Shown here one piece after another: positions 1 to 7,820 of a DNA stretch of 21,262 nt. Each line of letters starts with the position of its first letter. Within the stretch, counting starts at the first letter, position 1. The notes beneath the pieces are model-generated. The model ran no database searches and was not told the origin of the DNA. It saw only the letters and a program-made list of their open reading frames with translations. The translations under genes were made by a program, and so were the position numbers. Source of the stretch: a virus; IMG/VR virus record IMGVR_UViG_3300031749_000037, positions 1 through 21,262 of that record. One strand, given 5' to 3'.

Positions 1-249
1 TTTCACCACGAACGAGCGATCTTCCGTCCGGCCGCCCGTCGTGACAATGCGGTTCGTTACCGTATACGACTGATCCGCCGTGCCACCGGAGAGCCAGACC
101 GTGGTCTTGGTCGTGGTCATCGTATCCGTGATCTTCGTGAGGCCCGCCGGGACTATCCACTCGCTTGTCGAGATCTCGTCGCCGGCCAGCCACCGGGACC
201 AGTCCACCGAGTAGTCGAGGACGGCGTTGGGGTCCTTGGCGAACGTCAT
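1..249 (-). CDS. Phage fibre-tail adaptor-like protein (3' end cut by window edge)
   Basis: The first 83 codons are visible from an ATG at 249-247; the rest lies beyond position 1. Residues 1-25 carry the pattern FAKDPNAVLDYSVDWSRWL, followed by GDEI and a W-V-P-A-G-L stretch. A Thr-rich strand region then ends in a TVTNRIVTTGGRTEDRSFVV segment typical of a small beta-sandwich. I recognise this from siphovirus and podovirus fibre-tail adaptor proteins (the Gp77-like group), which link tail tip and fibre; that assignment is from memory. The start overlaps the stop of the preceding gene as ATGA, so the two are translationally coupled in the tail-fibre block. Confidence 0.75.
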   Translation of the reverse strand, partial: MTFAKDPNAVLDYSVDWSRWLAGDEISTSEWIVPAGLTKITDTMTTTKTTVWLSGGTADQSYTVTNRIVTTGGRTEDRSFVVK

Positions 250-818
250 GCGTCGATGCTCCTCGTTTCCGCCGGCACCTCGATGATCCGGCCCTCGGCT
301 CCCACCGCCAACACGCGTTTCTCACAGCGCGCGGCCAGTGACCGGGATTCGGAACCCACTCCCAACGTTCGGCGTTCACACCGGATGGCGAACACCCGCC
401 CAGGTGGGGTCGCCACGGCGGGCAGCAGGAGGCCGACGATATGCGACCATCCGGCTGCGATGTCTGCGAGCGAGCGCAACCCGGCGAACCGCCCCAGCAC
501 GGTGGAGGTTCCCGTTGCATGTGCCGCGAGCGGCCGCACACGGGCCAACGGGGCGCGAACGACGGCCGATCCTGTGGCTACCGCGCGTAGCGCCCGGATT
601 GCCGCCAGACGCGCGGACACCTGGCCGGATGCCCGCGCCGCTCCTGCCAGAGAGCGAACTCTCCAGAATTCGGTTGCGGCCTCCCCCTGTCCGGCCGTGA
701 TACCGGCCATTCCCCGAACCACTGCCAGGCCTGCCTGGACAGACGCCTGCCCGAAGACCGCGCCGGCGAGTGCGTGCGTAGCCGCCGCACGCGAGCGAAG
801 CAGCAGGACAAGGGACAC
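246..818 (-). CDS. Tandem-repeat virion protein, probable tail fibre or shaft component
   Basis: A 190-residue protein starting at GTG (818-816). Residues 15-134 are six tandem 20-residue units, five of which begin R-x-(L/M), as in RGMAG, RSLAG, RALRA, RPLAA and RSLAD; the centres are Ala/Gly/Ser-rich. Residues 141-190 are 9-residue units of the form R-x-(L/I/F)-x-(V/I/A)-x-x-E-x, five complete and one partial. Both arrays look like short beta strands and turns, as in fibrous phage shaft proteins. It sits between the 515-residue tail protein and the fibre adaptor, overlapping the latter by 4 bases (ATGA), which supports a role in the tail fibre. No enzymatic motif is visible. The family is not recognised beyond this repeat architecture. 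The Shine-Dalgarno site is weak, suggesting coupling to the gene ending at 825. Confidence 0.8.
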   Translation of the reverse strand: MSLVLLLRSRAAATHALAGAVFGQASVQAGLAVVRGMAGITAGQGEAATEFWRVRSLAGAARASGQVSARLAAIRALRAVATGSAVVRAPLARVRPLAAHATGTSTVLGRFAGLRSLADIAAGWSHIVGLLLPAVATPPGRVFAIRCERRTLGVGSESRSLAARCEKRVLAVGAEGRIIEVPAETRSIDA

Positions 819-824
819 GGCGCT

Positions 825-2372
825 CTACTTCTGCACGGCCATCTCGAAGACCTCGGCCCCACCCATGCGTTGCAACAGGATGAACACCAGTTTGGTCGCG
901 CCGTCCACGAACATCGCCGTCGCCATTCGCTGTCCCACCGCCGCCGTGCCTTGCGGGTAGCGCACGTAGAAGGCGGGGCTAATGACGCGGTTCTTCACAT
1001 CGAATTTCAGGCAGCGCTGGCCGCCGTTGTAGTTGATGAAGGCGAAGCGTCCGTTGCCGGTGAATGGATCAGGGGTGATCGTACTGCCGGTCGTGAACAG
1101 GACGCCACCGGACCCGCCGTAGGCAATCGCGCCGCTCCACAGGCCGTTGGCGCCCCCTGCCATATCGAAAAGGTCGAGTGTCGCCACGTTGCCGCCGCGG
1201 AAGCTGAAGATGTGGCTGTTGCGCGCCTGCTTCGCCGAGTCCGGACGCATGAAGAACGACGGGCACGAGATGCATCCTGCCCCCATTGCCGCAGGACGAG
1301 CTCCGAACGTGGTGGTGTCCCATGCGTTCGCGGTGATGTTGTACGTGAACGTGCTCGTGCTTGCGGACGACCAGAGCAGGATCCGGTCGCCGTTGTTCTC
1401 GATGACGAAGACCGCGCTCGACGATGGCGTCACGGTCCAGTTGCTCGACACCGTGTAGACCGCCGAGGGCCCCGCCGTGTGCGAAGCGATGTTCCGCCGT
1501 TGCCCGACCGCCGTGGGATTCACCGTGTCCTGCACGATCCGGATCTGGAAGTTCCGGTATTCGTTCGCCAGAACCGCCGCGTCGCCGCTTGCCGCCTGCC
1601 CGGTGATCGAACCCGCCGCCGACGCCGTCGCGGTCAACTGGCCGAAATAGCCGTCGCCGGGATTCGCGTCGAAGGGGACGTATGATTCATCCAGCCCGAT
1701 GAAACTGGAATCGGTGTTGATCGTTGCGGGCAGGTTCGTCGTCGCCAGGTTACCGGAGAAGGAGTTCGTTGCGATGTCGTAGTACTTCCACGCGCCCGCC
1801 GCCAGCGTGCCGGCCCCAAGCAGATACAAACGTCCCGAAAGGATCTCGTAGGCATCGCCCGCGGCGGGAGTGAACGAGAGCGGCGAATCCAGGTAGAGCG
1901 TCGGTGTGGTCCCGCCGGTGTTCCCGACGATGTACCGCTCCTCGGTCTTGCCCGAACCACCCGCGCTGTTGCCGATGATGCGAATCTTGTGGCCGTTGCT
2001 GTTCCCCTTGTTCGCCAACTGGTTCGGCGCGACGGCGGCGGGAAGCGCGGTGCTCAGGACGACGCTCGACGTCGTAGCGCCGGCGGCGAGCGTTCCGCGC
2101 GGTCCCTGCGACGGCATCATCACCGCCCCAGCGCCGACGCCGAACGTACCGGCCAGGGCGGGCGAAGCCAGGGTGAACCAATCGTCGTCCTCGACGTCGT
2201 AGGCGTGCAGACCGGTGTTGCTCGCCAGCAGGAACACGTAGGCTCCGCGGTCGCTGTTGTTGCGAAGTCCGGCGACCAACTGCGTGCCGGCGCCCGAGGC
2301 CGCAGGCGCGTTCGCAATGGGCCGCCACTCGGGGAGGTCGATGAGCGGTTTGAAAGCAAGGGTCGTGGGCAT
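825..2372 (-). CDS. Kelch-like phage tail or fibre protein with duplicated insert
   Basis: A 515-residue protein without signal peptide or membrane span. About six segments resemble kelch blades, with an aromatic strand followed by Y/F-D-x-x-x-N-x-W: near residues 45-70, 181-208, 329-352, 386-413, 442-468 and 493-513. This suggests a beta-propeller. Two related inserts at about 118-185 and 267-334 share LAN, then KIRI or QIRI, a G-rich or Q-R loop, a repeated T-P turn, and a closing GRLYL or DRILL strand. Similar G-x-x-R-x-I-x-x-N/H units occur in other phage surface proteins. The ATG follows the upstream TAA directly, with GAGG about ten bases before it. Position among fibre genes suggests a receptor-binding or tail-surface role; this is inference. 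Confidence 0.85.
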   Translation of the reverse strand: MPTTLAFKPLIDLPEWRPIANAPAASGAGTQLVAGLRNNSDRGAYVFLLASNTGLHAYDVEDDDWFTLASPALAGTFGVGAGAVMMPSQGPRGTLAAGATTSSVVLSTALPAAVAPNQLANKGNSNGHKIRIIGNSAGGSGKTEERYIVGNTGGTTPTLYLDSPLSFTPAAGDAYEILSGRLYLLGAGTLAAGAWKYYDIATNSFSGNLATTNLPATINTDSSFIGLDESYVPFDANPGDGYFGQLTATASAAGSITGQAASGDAAVLANEYRNFQIRIVQDTVNPTAVGQRRNIASHTAGPSAVYTVSSNWTVTPSSSAVFVIENNGDRILLWSSASTSTFTYNITANAWDTTTFGARPAAMGAGCISCPSFFMRPDSAKQARNSHIFSFRGGNVATLDLFDMAGGANGLWSGAIAYGGSGGVLFTTGSTITPDPFTGNGRFAFINYNGGQRCLKFDVKNRVISPAFYVRYPQGTAAVGQRMATAMFVDGATKLVFILLQRMGGAEVFEMAVQK

Positions 2373-2783
2373 TTAGCTGATCCTCTGCCGGACGGAGTTG
2401 TTCCACAGATTGCGATCGGTGGGTTTCAGGAGCACATCCAGGATGGGGAAGCCGCCCATCTGCGTTTGGTTCGTCACCGTACTCACCGTCGTCACGGTGG
2501 AGAGCGTGAGGCTCGCGGTGATCGCGTCCACCAGAACGCGCAGCCTCCCCGTGCCGGGGTCCTGCGAGATCGGGCGCGTGATCGCTTCCAGGATCGCGTA
2601 CAGGGCGGCGCCGATATCGGAGAGGCTAACCTCCTGCGTGCCGTCGGCGCGCACGCTCGCGTGGTTTTCCGACCCTTCCACGCCGTCGGTGAGCTTCACC
2701 CGCTGGTAGTGCCGGCCGCTCCCGACCTGGTCGGTTGCGACGGTCGCGCCCGAGCCGGGCGAGATGTCGATGTTGTCGGGCAT
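2373..2783 (-). CDS. Conserved phage tail-region protein, function unknown
   Basis: A 136-residue protein with the N-terminal pattern ISPGSGATVATDQVGSGRHY followed by QRVKLTDG. I recognise this from small structural proteins of many siphoviruses and podoviruses, where it lies among tail or fibre genes. The middle contains an amphipathic helix (about 55-72), then a Thr/Val-rich strand region (TVTTVSTVTNQTQ). The C-terminus, with PTDRNLWNNSVRQ, looks like an oligomerisation tail. The start at 2783 has a strong AAGGAGGA seven bases upstream, and its TAA abuts the next ATG. No catalytic motif is seen. Its partner is likely the 515-residue protein encoded next. Confidence 0.85.
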   Translation of the reverse strand: MPDNIDISPGSGATVATDQVGSGRHYQRVKLTDGVEGSENHASVRADGTQEVSLSDIGAALYAILEAITRPISQDPGTGRLRVLVDAITASLTLSTVTTVSTVTNQTQMGGFPILDVLLKPTDRNLWNNSVRQRIS

Positions 2784-2786
2784 CGC

Positions 2787-3188
2787 TCAGTCCTCCTTCA
2801 CAACCAGCGTTCCGGTTGCGAACTGGCCGTAGTCGTCCTGTTCCACGGTCTTCGGCGTCGGGAGCATGTCCCAGTACAGGAGGTTCCCGTTGGTCTGCGC
2901 GTCGAAGATTCCGAACGCGACCACCTGCGCCCAGCCGGAGGGCGTCGCCGGCCCGAAGGAGACGTTGTTCGTGTTCGAGACCTTCCGGATATTCCCGGCG
3001 TCCGCTGCGGGAGCGCCGAACGCCACGGACTGCCTTTGGTAGCCATTACCGTTGAGCTCGGTTCCGGCCGTGCCGTCGTCCACGGGCGCCGCAGAGAACA
3101 GTCCGGCGTAGGGTGTCACTCCGGCCAGGGTGGTTCCGCGAAGGACGTTCAGGACGGCGTCGGTGTGGCTCTGCGATTTGCCGGGCAT
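2787..3188 (-). CDS. Gp80-like tail fibre protein
   Basis: A 133-residue protein matching the general pattern of the Gp80-like tail-fibre family: an N-terminal helix (HTDAVLNVLRGT), a strand of the form PYAGLFSAAPVDDGTAGTEL, an NGNGYQRQSVAFG turn, N-x-x-x-FGPATPSGWAQVVAFGIFDA, and a closing NGNLLYWDMLPTPKTV strand. These proteins are small beta-sandwich subunits near the tail tip; the family call is from memory. The ATG is preceded by GAGGAGAA at good spacing, and the gene ends three bases before the start of the next one. Length is typical for the group. Confidence 0.8.
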   Translation of the reverse strand: MPGKSQSHTDAVLNVLRGTTLAGVTPYAGLFSAAPVDDGTAGTELNGNGYQRQSVAFGAPAADAGNIRKVSNTNNVSFGPATPSGWAQVVAFGIFDAQTNGNLLYWDMLPTPKTVEQDDYGQFATGTLVVKED

Positions 3189-3197
3189 CGTTTCTCC

Positions 3198-3599
3198 TCA
3201 GGCCAGTTCGACGAGTTGAATGTTCACATCCGACCGGCCGGGCAAACAGGACTGGCTCCATTCGCAGTCGAATCGGACGGTGTACCTGCCGGTCGTGGCC
3301 GTGCCGGTGGGGTCCCAGGAGAACTTGGGATTCGTCTCGTAGGGATCGTAGAAGTAGAAGGGCTCAGCCGGGCCGTTGCGAGCGTCGTAGAAATCCCGGA
3401 GCGCCTGCAACTGGGTGGGTACGAGACGCTTTGCCAGCCGCCAATATTTGCGGCTGTTCGTGGCCAGCGTCGACCGCTGCGATTCGCCGTTCCGGTATTC
3501 GTTCTCGATGACAGGGTACTCCTGTGAGCGCGCGAACGCGCCGCACAGGGATTGCGGTAGCACCGTGGCTGGCGCGGCGTTCTGGACGGGGCCGGGCAT
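3198..3599 (-). CDS. Tail-tip protein (lambda gpM / DUF2460-like)
   Basis: A 133-residue protein. The core has EYRNGESQRSTLATNSRKYW, then RLVPTQLQALRDFYDARNG and PFYFYDPYET, then DPTGTATTGRYTVRF. A helix, a 'FY-DARNG' turn and an FYFYDP strand are typical of small distal-tail proteins such as lambda gpM and DUF2460 members, which cap the tube at the tip. The position, first tail gene after the tape measure in transcription order, agrees. The ATG at 3599 lacks a clear Shine-Dalgarno site, and the GTG at codon 13 could be used instead. The plus-strand moron separates it from the tape measure, so its translation is not coupled as elsewhere in the operon. Confidence 0.75.
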   Translation of the reverse strand: MPGPVQNAAPATVLPQSLCGAFARSQEYPVIENEYRNGESQRSTLATNSRKYWRLAKRLVPTQLQALRDFYDARNGPAEPFYFYDPYETNPKFSWDPTGTATTGRYTVRFDCEWSQSCLPGRSDVNIQLVELA

Positions 3600-3728
3600 T
3601 TGCAGAAAGTCGAGACGAATCAGCGGACGCGACTGAACCCTCTTCGAGACCCACTAGACCAACAAACCGAATAGCGCTACCGGCCTCGGACGGCGCGGCT
3701 CTCAATCCGATCTGGTAACCTCGTCAAC
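3600..3728. other. Divergent intergenic region
   Basis: 129 bases between the minus-strand tail-tip gene and the plus-strand moron gene. It should hold the moron promoter. I see no convincing -35/-10 pair and no Shine-Dalgarno site before the ATG at 3729, so initiation may be leaderless or the promoter non-canonical. No terminator hairpin was found. Confidence 0.5.
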
Positions 3729-4181
3729 ATGTGGTGGCGCCGAGCAAAGAAGACGGATCGCCAGTATCTTGTTCCAAATAGGCTTGCTGATGTGCTGGCC
3801 TTGATCCAGGTTCTTGCACTCGACGAACACGCCCACCGAAGCGAAGATGGCCTCAATAGCGAGCTCCAGGGCGGCCCAAAGTCGGGAGGCACATGGACTG
3901 AGGTCGCAAGGATGCACCCGGAGTTCTTTCGTGTGCGCCCCGAAGCGGCTCACGGCGTATCCCTAGTTTCACGCCATGTATTGCCCAAAGACGAACAGGG
4001 AGTCCGCCGCCTGCCGTCAGACCTCGTCGGCCAACTCATAGCTGCTGCGGTTGACCTCTATGACAGACAAGTCAAACGCAGCGAACGTTGGACGTACCTC
4101 GTGCCAATCTGGGTGGCTCTGGTTGTAGGTGTGTTCGGACTACTCGGTGTCGTACTCAAAGCCGTATTCCAGCAGAATTAG
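3729..4181 (+). CDS. Moron: small protein with a single C-terminal membrane segment
   Basis: A 150-residue protein on the strand opposite all surrounding tail genes. Residues 1-115 are a soluble alpha/beta region with LADVLALIQVLALDEHAH, then W-T-E-V-A-x-x-HPEFFRV, then VSLVSRHVLP. A basic stretch (RQVKRSER) leads into one hydrophobic segment at about 122-146, so the protein is probably tail-anchored with its N-terminus in the cytoplasm. I recall similar small hypothetical proteins in many bacterial genomes but no established function. Two 60-base samples gave about 50-53% GC, against about 72% in a sample of the neighbouring tape-measure gene, which suggests separate acquisition. A lysogen-expressed role such as superinfection exclusion is possible but only inferred. 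No terminator separates it from the convergent tape-measure gene. Confidence 0.75.
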   Translation: MWWRRAKKTDRQYLVPNRLADVLALIQVLALDEHAHRSEDGLNSELQGGPKSGGTWTEVARMHPEFFRVRPEAAHGVSLVSRHVLPKDEQGVRRLPSDLVGQLIAAAVDLYDRQVKRSERWTYLVPIWVALVVGVFGLLGVVLKAVFQQN

Positions 4182-4216
4182 TTCGGCCCTCTGGTTCCCG
4201 CATGCAATCTGCACTC

Positions 4217-7200
4217 TCACGCAGTCAATAGCCCAGGACTCAACTGAAGTGCCGTCAGCTCGCGGCGCCCGGCATTGGATCGAGTCGCCATCAAGGTCGC
4301 TCCCTGCACCGCGCGCGGGTTGTCGGCCATTGCCTGTACCGCCTCGCCGCGCAGAAGTGCGGTGGTCGCCGGCCCGTCCAACTGGATGACAACGGCGCCC
4401 GCGCCCGACGCGACTCCACCACCGATCCGGTCGAGTGTCGGCAGACCACCCAGCCCGGGGAGTTCGGTCCCGTTGGCGTAGCCCGACGACTGGAACAGCG
4501 AACCGCCCGACTGGACCAGGTCCACCGGACGGACAGTGCCCGGCAGGCCGGTCGGCTTCTGCCCTGTGCTCATGGCGTACAACTCCACCAAGTCCCGGAT
4601 CTGCTGGCTCCGGATCGCCATGTCGAGGTTGCCGCCAAAGGCCTGCTTCGCGGTATCGACGATCTGCTTCAGGACTCCCTTGTCGGAGATGTCCACACCA
4701 TAGATCGCCTTCACCTTCTCGCGCGCCTTCTCCGTCGCGCCCTTCACAAACAGGCGCACGATTCCGGCCGCGAAACCGATGGCGCCGCCGATCAACGCGC
4801 CGAGAGGGCCGCCGAACTTCGCTCCAATCAGCGCGCCGCCAGCGGTGGTCTCGCCGACGCCCAGCCAGCCGCCGCGTCGCAGACCATCCATCGCGAGGAT
4901 GGAACCGCCGGCCAGCATCGCGCCGCCCTTCCACCCGCCGACGCCGCGCGCATCGGCGATCTTGGTCATGTTGCCCATCTCGTCCACGCGCCAGCGTTCG
5001 GGCCGGAATCCGAGGTTGCCGAGGTTGGTGAGCCATCCTTTGTACCCCGCGGCCATCGACCCCCAACCGCCAATGCCGGCGCCAGCGCCGCCGGAAGCGC
5101 CGCCTTCGGGCGGGACGAATGGGGGCGTGCCCCAACCCCCAGCCGACCCGCCCGGAATCGGCCCACCGCCACCGCCAACGATGCCGCCAAAGCCGCCCAG
5201 GACGGATGCCCAGCCACTGCCTCCGGAAACGCCAGCCTGTGCGTACCCGCCGCGCGCGGCGCCGAACAACTGCATCAGCATGCGGGCGACCTGGGACGTG
5301 ACGACCTCTTTGATCGCAGTCAGCATGGCGGTCTTGAAGGCGTTCCCGATCGCCGACCACACCGACTGAGACTTCGAGACCAGCGCATCGAAGACGCCTT
5401 CCGCCTGCCGCTTGAAGGAGTCGAAGATCTGCCGGTTGTGATCGCGGATGAGCGCGGCCGTCCGGTTCACGGCGTTCTGGCGCGCGGCGTCCACCGCCAC
5501 GTCCGTTGCCTCCTGATTGGCCTGCCGGAGTTGCTCCCGCTGCTGGGTATACTCCGTGATTCGGGCCTTGATCTCCTCGGCCTGGTAGCCGAGCCGCTTC
5601 ATCTCCAGTTCATAGTCGAGGACCCGTTGCGAAGTTTCGAGATCGAACAGGCGCTGCTTGATCTCGTGAACTTGCTCCAAGTAGTCGACTTCGATCTGCG
5701 CCTTCTGCTGCTCGACCCATACCTTCTGCTGGATGGTCTTTGCGTCGTAGGCCTCCAGCGTCCGCAGGCGCGCGTCGCGCTCGTAACCAGCGCGCTGCTC
5801 CTCGATCTGGAGCATGTGCGCGCTGTGCTCCAGGTCCCGGCGCGCCAGTTCCTCGTTGTACGCGAGGCGCGCCTGGTACAGTTCGGCTTCGCGCGCCATC
5901 CGCTGCCGGTTCGCCTCCTCCTCATCCTTCAGGTAGTCGGCGAGATGCCTGCGGTTGTCTTCCAGGAGGCTGCGCTTGAAGGCGCCCCACCGGCGCTCCA
6001 ACTGGTCGATGACGTTGACCCACGCATCGCGGGTGAGCTTGATCCGGTGCTCGACGCCCTTGTCGTCGGTGAACGTGGTCCACTTCCGGACCTGTTCGTT
6101 CACCTCCGCAATGTCCTTCGCAAAGCCGGCCTTTCCCTTGATCCCGGCCTGCTCGGCCGCGCTCAACGACTCTCGCTCCACCTCCTGCTGCCGCTTCCGG
6201 ATCGCCGCCGCCAGCTTCAACTGCTCGATGTCCGGCTCGTTTCCAACCTTCAGCGAGATCTTCGGGAGCCCGCTGAGATCGATATCCTCGCTGCCGGGCA
6301 GCGCCCGCCGCCGCGAAATCAGCTCGCGCAGTTCATCGGTGGTGAAGGTGCGATCGCCGAGGGCCCACGTGCCATCCTTACCTTGCTTCGCCTTGCCGGC
6401 CAGGACCTGTTCGCGAAGGGCGTCGCGCTCCTGCTCTTTGAAGCGTGCCTCCATCTGCTCCTGCGTGTCCTTCCAGTTGGAATACACGATCGCGCCGGCT
6501 GCGAGCACTCCGGCCGCCAGGAGCGCATACGGGTTGATGGCGGCGAGATTGAGCGCGGCAATGGCCTTCGCAAGCGCCATGATCTTGGTCGCGAGGGCAT
6601 ACGTCGCCAACACCCCGGAAACCCACAGCGCGACCTGCCCGAACTTTGCCAGCAGGTCAATGTTCTCTTTGAGCCACTTCGCGACGTCTTTCAGGTGGCC
6701 CACCATTGACTTGTAGTTCTCCTGGAACCGCTGCCCGATGGCCTCGCGGAGTTCCACCATCTCGCGGTGGAACTTCTTTACCTGCGCCTCGGCCTCACCC
6801 GACGCCGCGGCGTGCGCCCCGGAAACCTTGGCGCCCTCGCGCATGACGGCGTTGTACCGCACCTGCTGGATCTCGTTCTCGTTCAGGGTCCGGCCCAACT
6901 TCAGTTCTTCGCGCTGCACCTCCTTCTCGAAATCCAGGAAGATACCCATCGACCGGAGACCCCGCGACACGCCGCCCTCGATCGCCAGCAGAAGCTTCTC
7001 CATCGCCTCGCCGGCGTCGATGTTCTCGATGGCGGCGGCGTCCTTGGCGAGCTTCGCCAGCCCGGTCGCCTTCGAGAGATCCATGTTCGCGATCATGAGG
7101 CGATTGACGGTGTGCGTGGCCTCCTGCGTGTGGTAGCCGATCTGTTTGACCTGCTCCACCCAATGCTGCACCTGCGCCGCCGAGTATCCGTGCGCCTGGC

Positions 7201-7498
7201 CCAGCGCCTTGGCCGAGGCCAGGATCTTGTTGGAGTGCGCGGCGTACTCCACCGCGCCGACCGTCCACGACTTCGCCCACGCGAGCGCGGACTTGATGGC
7301 GTCCGCAAGCAGGTTGCCCGCCGTCGCGCCCTTCACCATGGCGGCGGTCATGCCGTCGATGCCGGTCGCGGCGGTCTTCGCGCTCTTCGTGGCCGTGGCC
7401 TCGATGCTGGACAGGTTCGCGTTGACGCTCTTGATGGACTGGTTGGCCTTGTCCACCTCCACGGTGACGACCAGTTCGATCTGGTTATTGCTGGCCAT
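4217..7498 (-). CDS. Tail tape measure protein
   Basis: A 1093-residue protein that sets tail length and is threaded through the tail tube. The N-terminus (to about 270) is mostly helical, with the TAAMVKGATAGNLLADAIKS motif common near the start of tape measures. Two hydrophobic segments follow at about 286-308 and 321-341, typical of the membrane-insertion region. Residues about 540-700 form long Glu/Arg/Gln-rich coiled coils. Then comes a Gly-rich linker (about 745-820) and a Gly/Ala-rich C-terminus with GGPLGALIGGAIGFAAG. The start overlaps the frameshift extension of the tail chaperone by 14 bases, as in lambda G/T-H. The Shine-Dalgarno site is weak, which fits coupled translation. Length is within the normal tape-measure range. 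Confidence 0.95.
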   Translation of the reverse strand: MASNNQIELVVTVEVDKANQSIKSVNANLSSIEATATKSAKTAATGIDGMTAAMVKGATAGNLLADAIKSALAWAKSWTVGAVEYAAHSNKILASAKALGQAHGYSAAQVQHWVEQVKQIGYHTQEATHTVNRLMIANMDLSKATGLAKLAKDAAAIENIDAGEAMEKLLLAIEGGVSRGLRSMGIFLDFEKEVQREELKLGRTLNENEIQQVRYNAVMREGAKVSGAHAAASGEAEAQVKKFHREMVELREAIGQRFQENYKSMVGHLKDVAKWLKENIDLLAKFGQVALWVSGVLATYALATKIMALAKAIAALNLAAINPYALLAAGVLAAGAIVYSNWKDTQEQMEARFKEQERDALREQVLAGKAKQGKDGTWALGDRTFTTDELRELISRRRALPGSEDIDLSGLPKISLKVGNEPDIEQLKLAAAIRKRQQEVERESLSAAEQAGIKGKAGFAKDIAEVNEQVRKWTTFTDDKGVEHRIKLTRDAWVNVIDQLERRWGAFKRSLLEDNRRHLADYLKDEEEANRQRMAREAELYQARLAYNEELARRDLEHSAHMLQIEEQRAGYERDARLRTLEAYDAKTIQQKVWVEQQKAQIEVDYLEQVHEIKQRLFDLETSQRVLDYELEMKRLGYQAEEIKARITEYTQQREQLRQANQEATDVAVDAARQNAVNRTAALIRDHNRQIFDSFKRQAEGVFDALVSKSQSVWSAIGNAFKTAMLTAIKEVVTSQVARMLMQLFGAARGGYAQAGVSGGSGWASVLGGFGGIVGGGGGPIPGGSAGGWGTPPFVPPEGGASGGAGAGIGGWGSMAAGYKGWLTNLGNLGFRPERWRVDEMGNMTKIADARGVGGWKGGAMLAGGSILAMDGLRRGGWLGVGETTAGGALIGAKFGGPLGALIGGAIGFAAGIVRLFVKGATEKAREKVKAIYGVDISDKGVLKQIVDTAKQAFGGNLDMAIRSQQIRDLVELYAMSTGQKPTGLPGTVRPVDLVQSGGSLFQSSGYANGTELPGLGGLPTLDRIGGGVASGAGAVVIQLDGPATTALLRGEAVQAMADNPRAVQGATLMATRSNAGRRELTALQLSPGLLTA

Positions 7499-7817
7499 GG
7501 TTTCCCGGCAGGCTCTCGCGGTCGTGCCGATCCCGCTCTTCTTCGAGGATCTGCATCGCCATGAACTCGTCGGCCCGAATCTCGTCGAGCGAGATCCGGA
7601 CGCCCAATTTGAGGGCCGTGCGCAGGTCCAGGGCGCGCCGGATCAAGAGTCCGGCCTCGGTGTGCTGCGCGGCGTCCAACTTGTCGAGCGGGCACGCGTC
7701 GCAGCGCCCGCCCTCAGGCGCGTCCGGGCAGAGACGCGGCTCGCAGAGTTGCTCCCGCCGGAGCGCCCAATAGACTAGGTGCCGCAGGGAGGGCCGCTTC
7801 GGCCACTCCCCCGCTAA
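7485..7817 (-). CDS. Tail assembly chaperone frameshift extension (lambda T-like), four-Cys motif
   Basis: An open frame of 110 codons, -1 relative to the chaperone gene, running from the slippage site to TAA at 7487-7485. It has no ATG or GTG near its 5' end; the first usual start is a TTG at 7679, after the most conserved-looking part, so expression by frameshift is the simplest reading. Early residues include FLAGEWPKRPSLRHLVYWAL. A cysteine cluster C-x4-C-x8-C-x2-C at extension residues 25, 30, 39 and 42 could bind zinc. A charged helix, LKLGVRISLDEIRADEF, ends the domain. Fused to the upstream gene it gives a 317-residue product. In lambda the equivalent gpGT binds the tape measure and recruits tube protein. 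The 3' end overlaps the tape-measure start by 14 bases. Confidence 0.8.
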   Translation of the reverse strand, partial: LAGEWPKRPSLRHLVYWALRREQLCEPRLCPDAPEGGRCDACPLDKLDAAQHTEAGLLIRRALDLRTALKLGVRISLDEIRADEFMAMQILEEERDRHDRESLPGNHGQQ

Positions 7818-7820
7818 AAA
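7785..7820 (-). other. Programmed -1 ribosomal frameshift signal (U-run plus hairpin)
   Basis: In mRNA sense the chaperone gene ends AGT TTT TAG. Five consecutive U (7820-7816) let the P-site UUU codon at 7819-7817 re-pair with UUU one base back, giving UUA next, with a stop codon waiting in the A site. A strong stem starts within about four bases: GGGAG (7810-7806) pairs with CTCCC (7791-7787), with one U bulge at 7805, and GGCC (7804-7801) pairs with GGCC (7795-7792) around a GAAGC loop. This is not a standard X-XXY-YYZ heptamer, but run, stop and hairpin together fit a tail-chaperone slippage site. Confidence 0.75.

Noticed and set aside
1989-3527. Long plus-strand open frame (also 774-1685, 5438-6709 and 16353-17978)
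   Set aside because: Shadows of real minus-strand genes in high-GC sequence: translations are Arg/Gly/His-rich with no motif, and the opposite strand has recognisable proteins with ribosome-binding sites.
3600-3728. Sigma70-like promoter for the moron
   Set aside because: Several partial hexamers, none with a good partner at 16-18 bases; left as an unassigned intergenic region.
4140-5360. 406-residue minus-strand frame within the tape-measure gene
   Set aside because: Low-complexity Arg/Gly/Asp translation of the Gly-rich tape-measure region in another frame, with no start signal.
7785-7811. GC-rich hairpin after the chaperone stop as an intrinsic terminator
   Set aside because: No T-tract follows it and the tape-measure gene must be transcribed through it; better explained as a frameshift stimulator.
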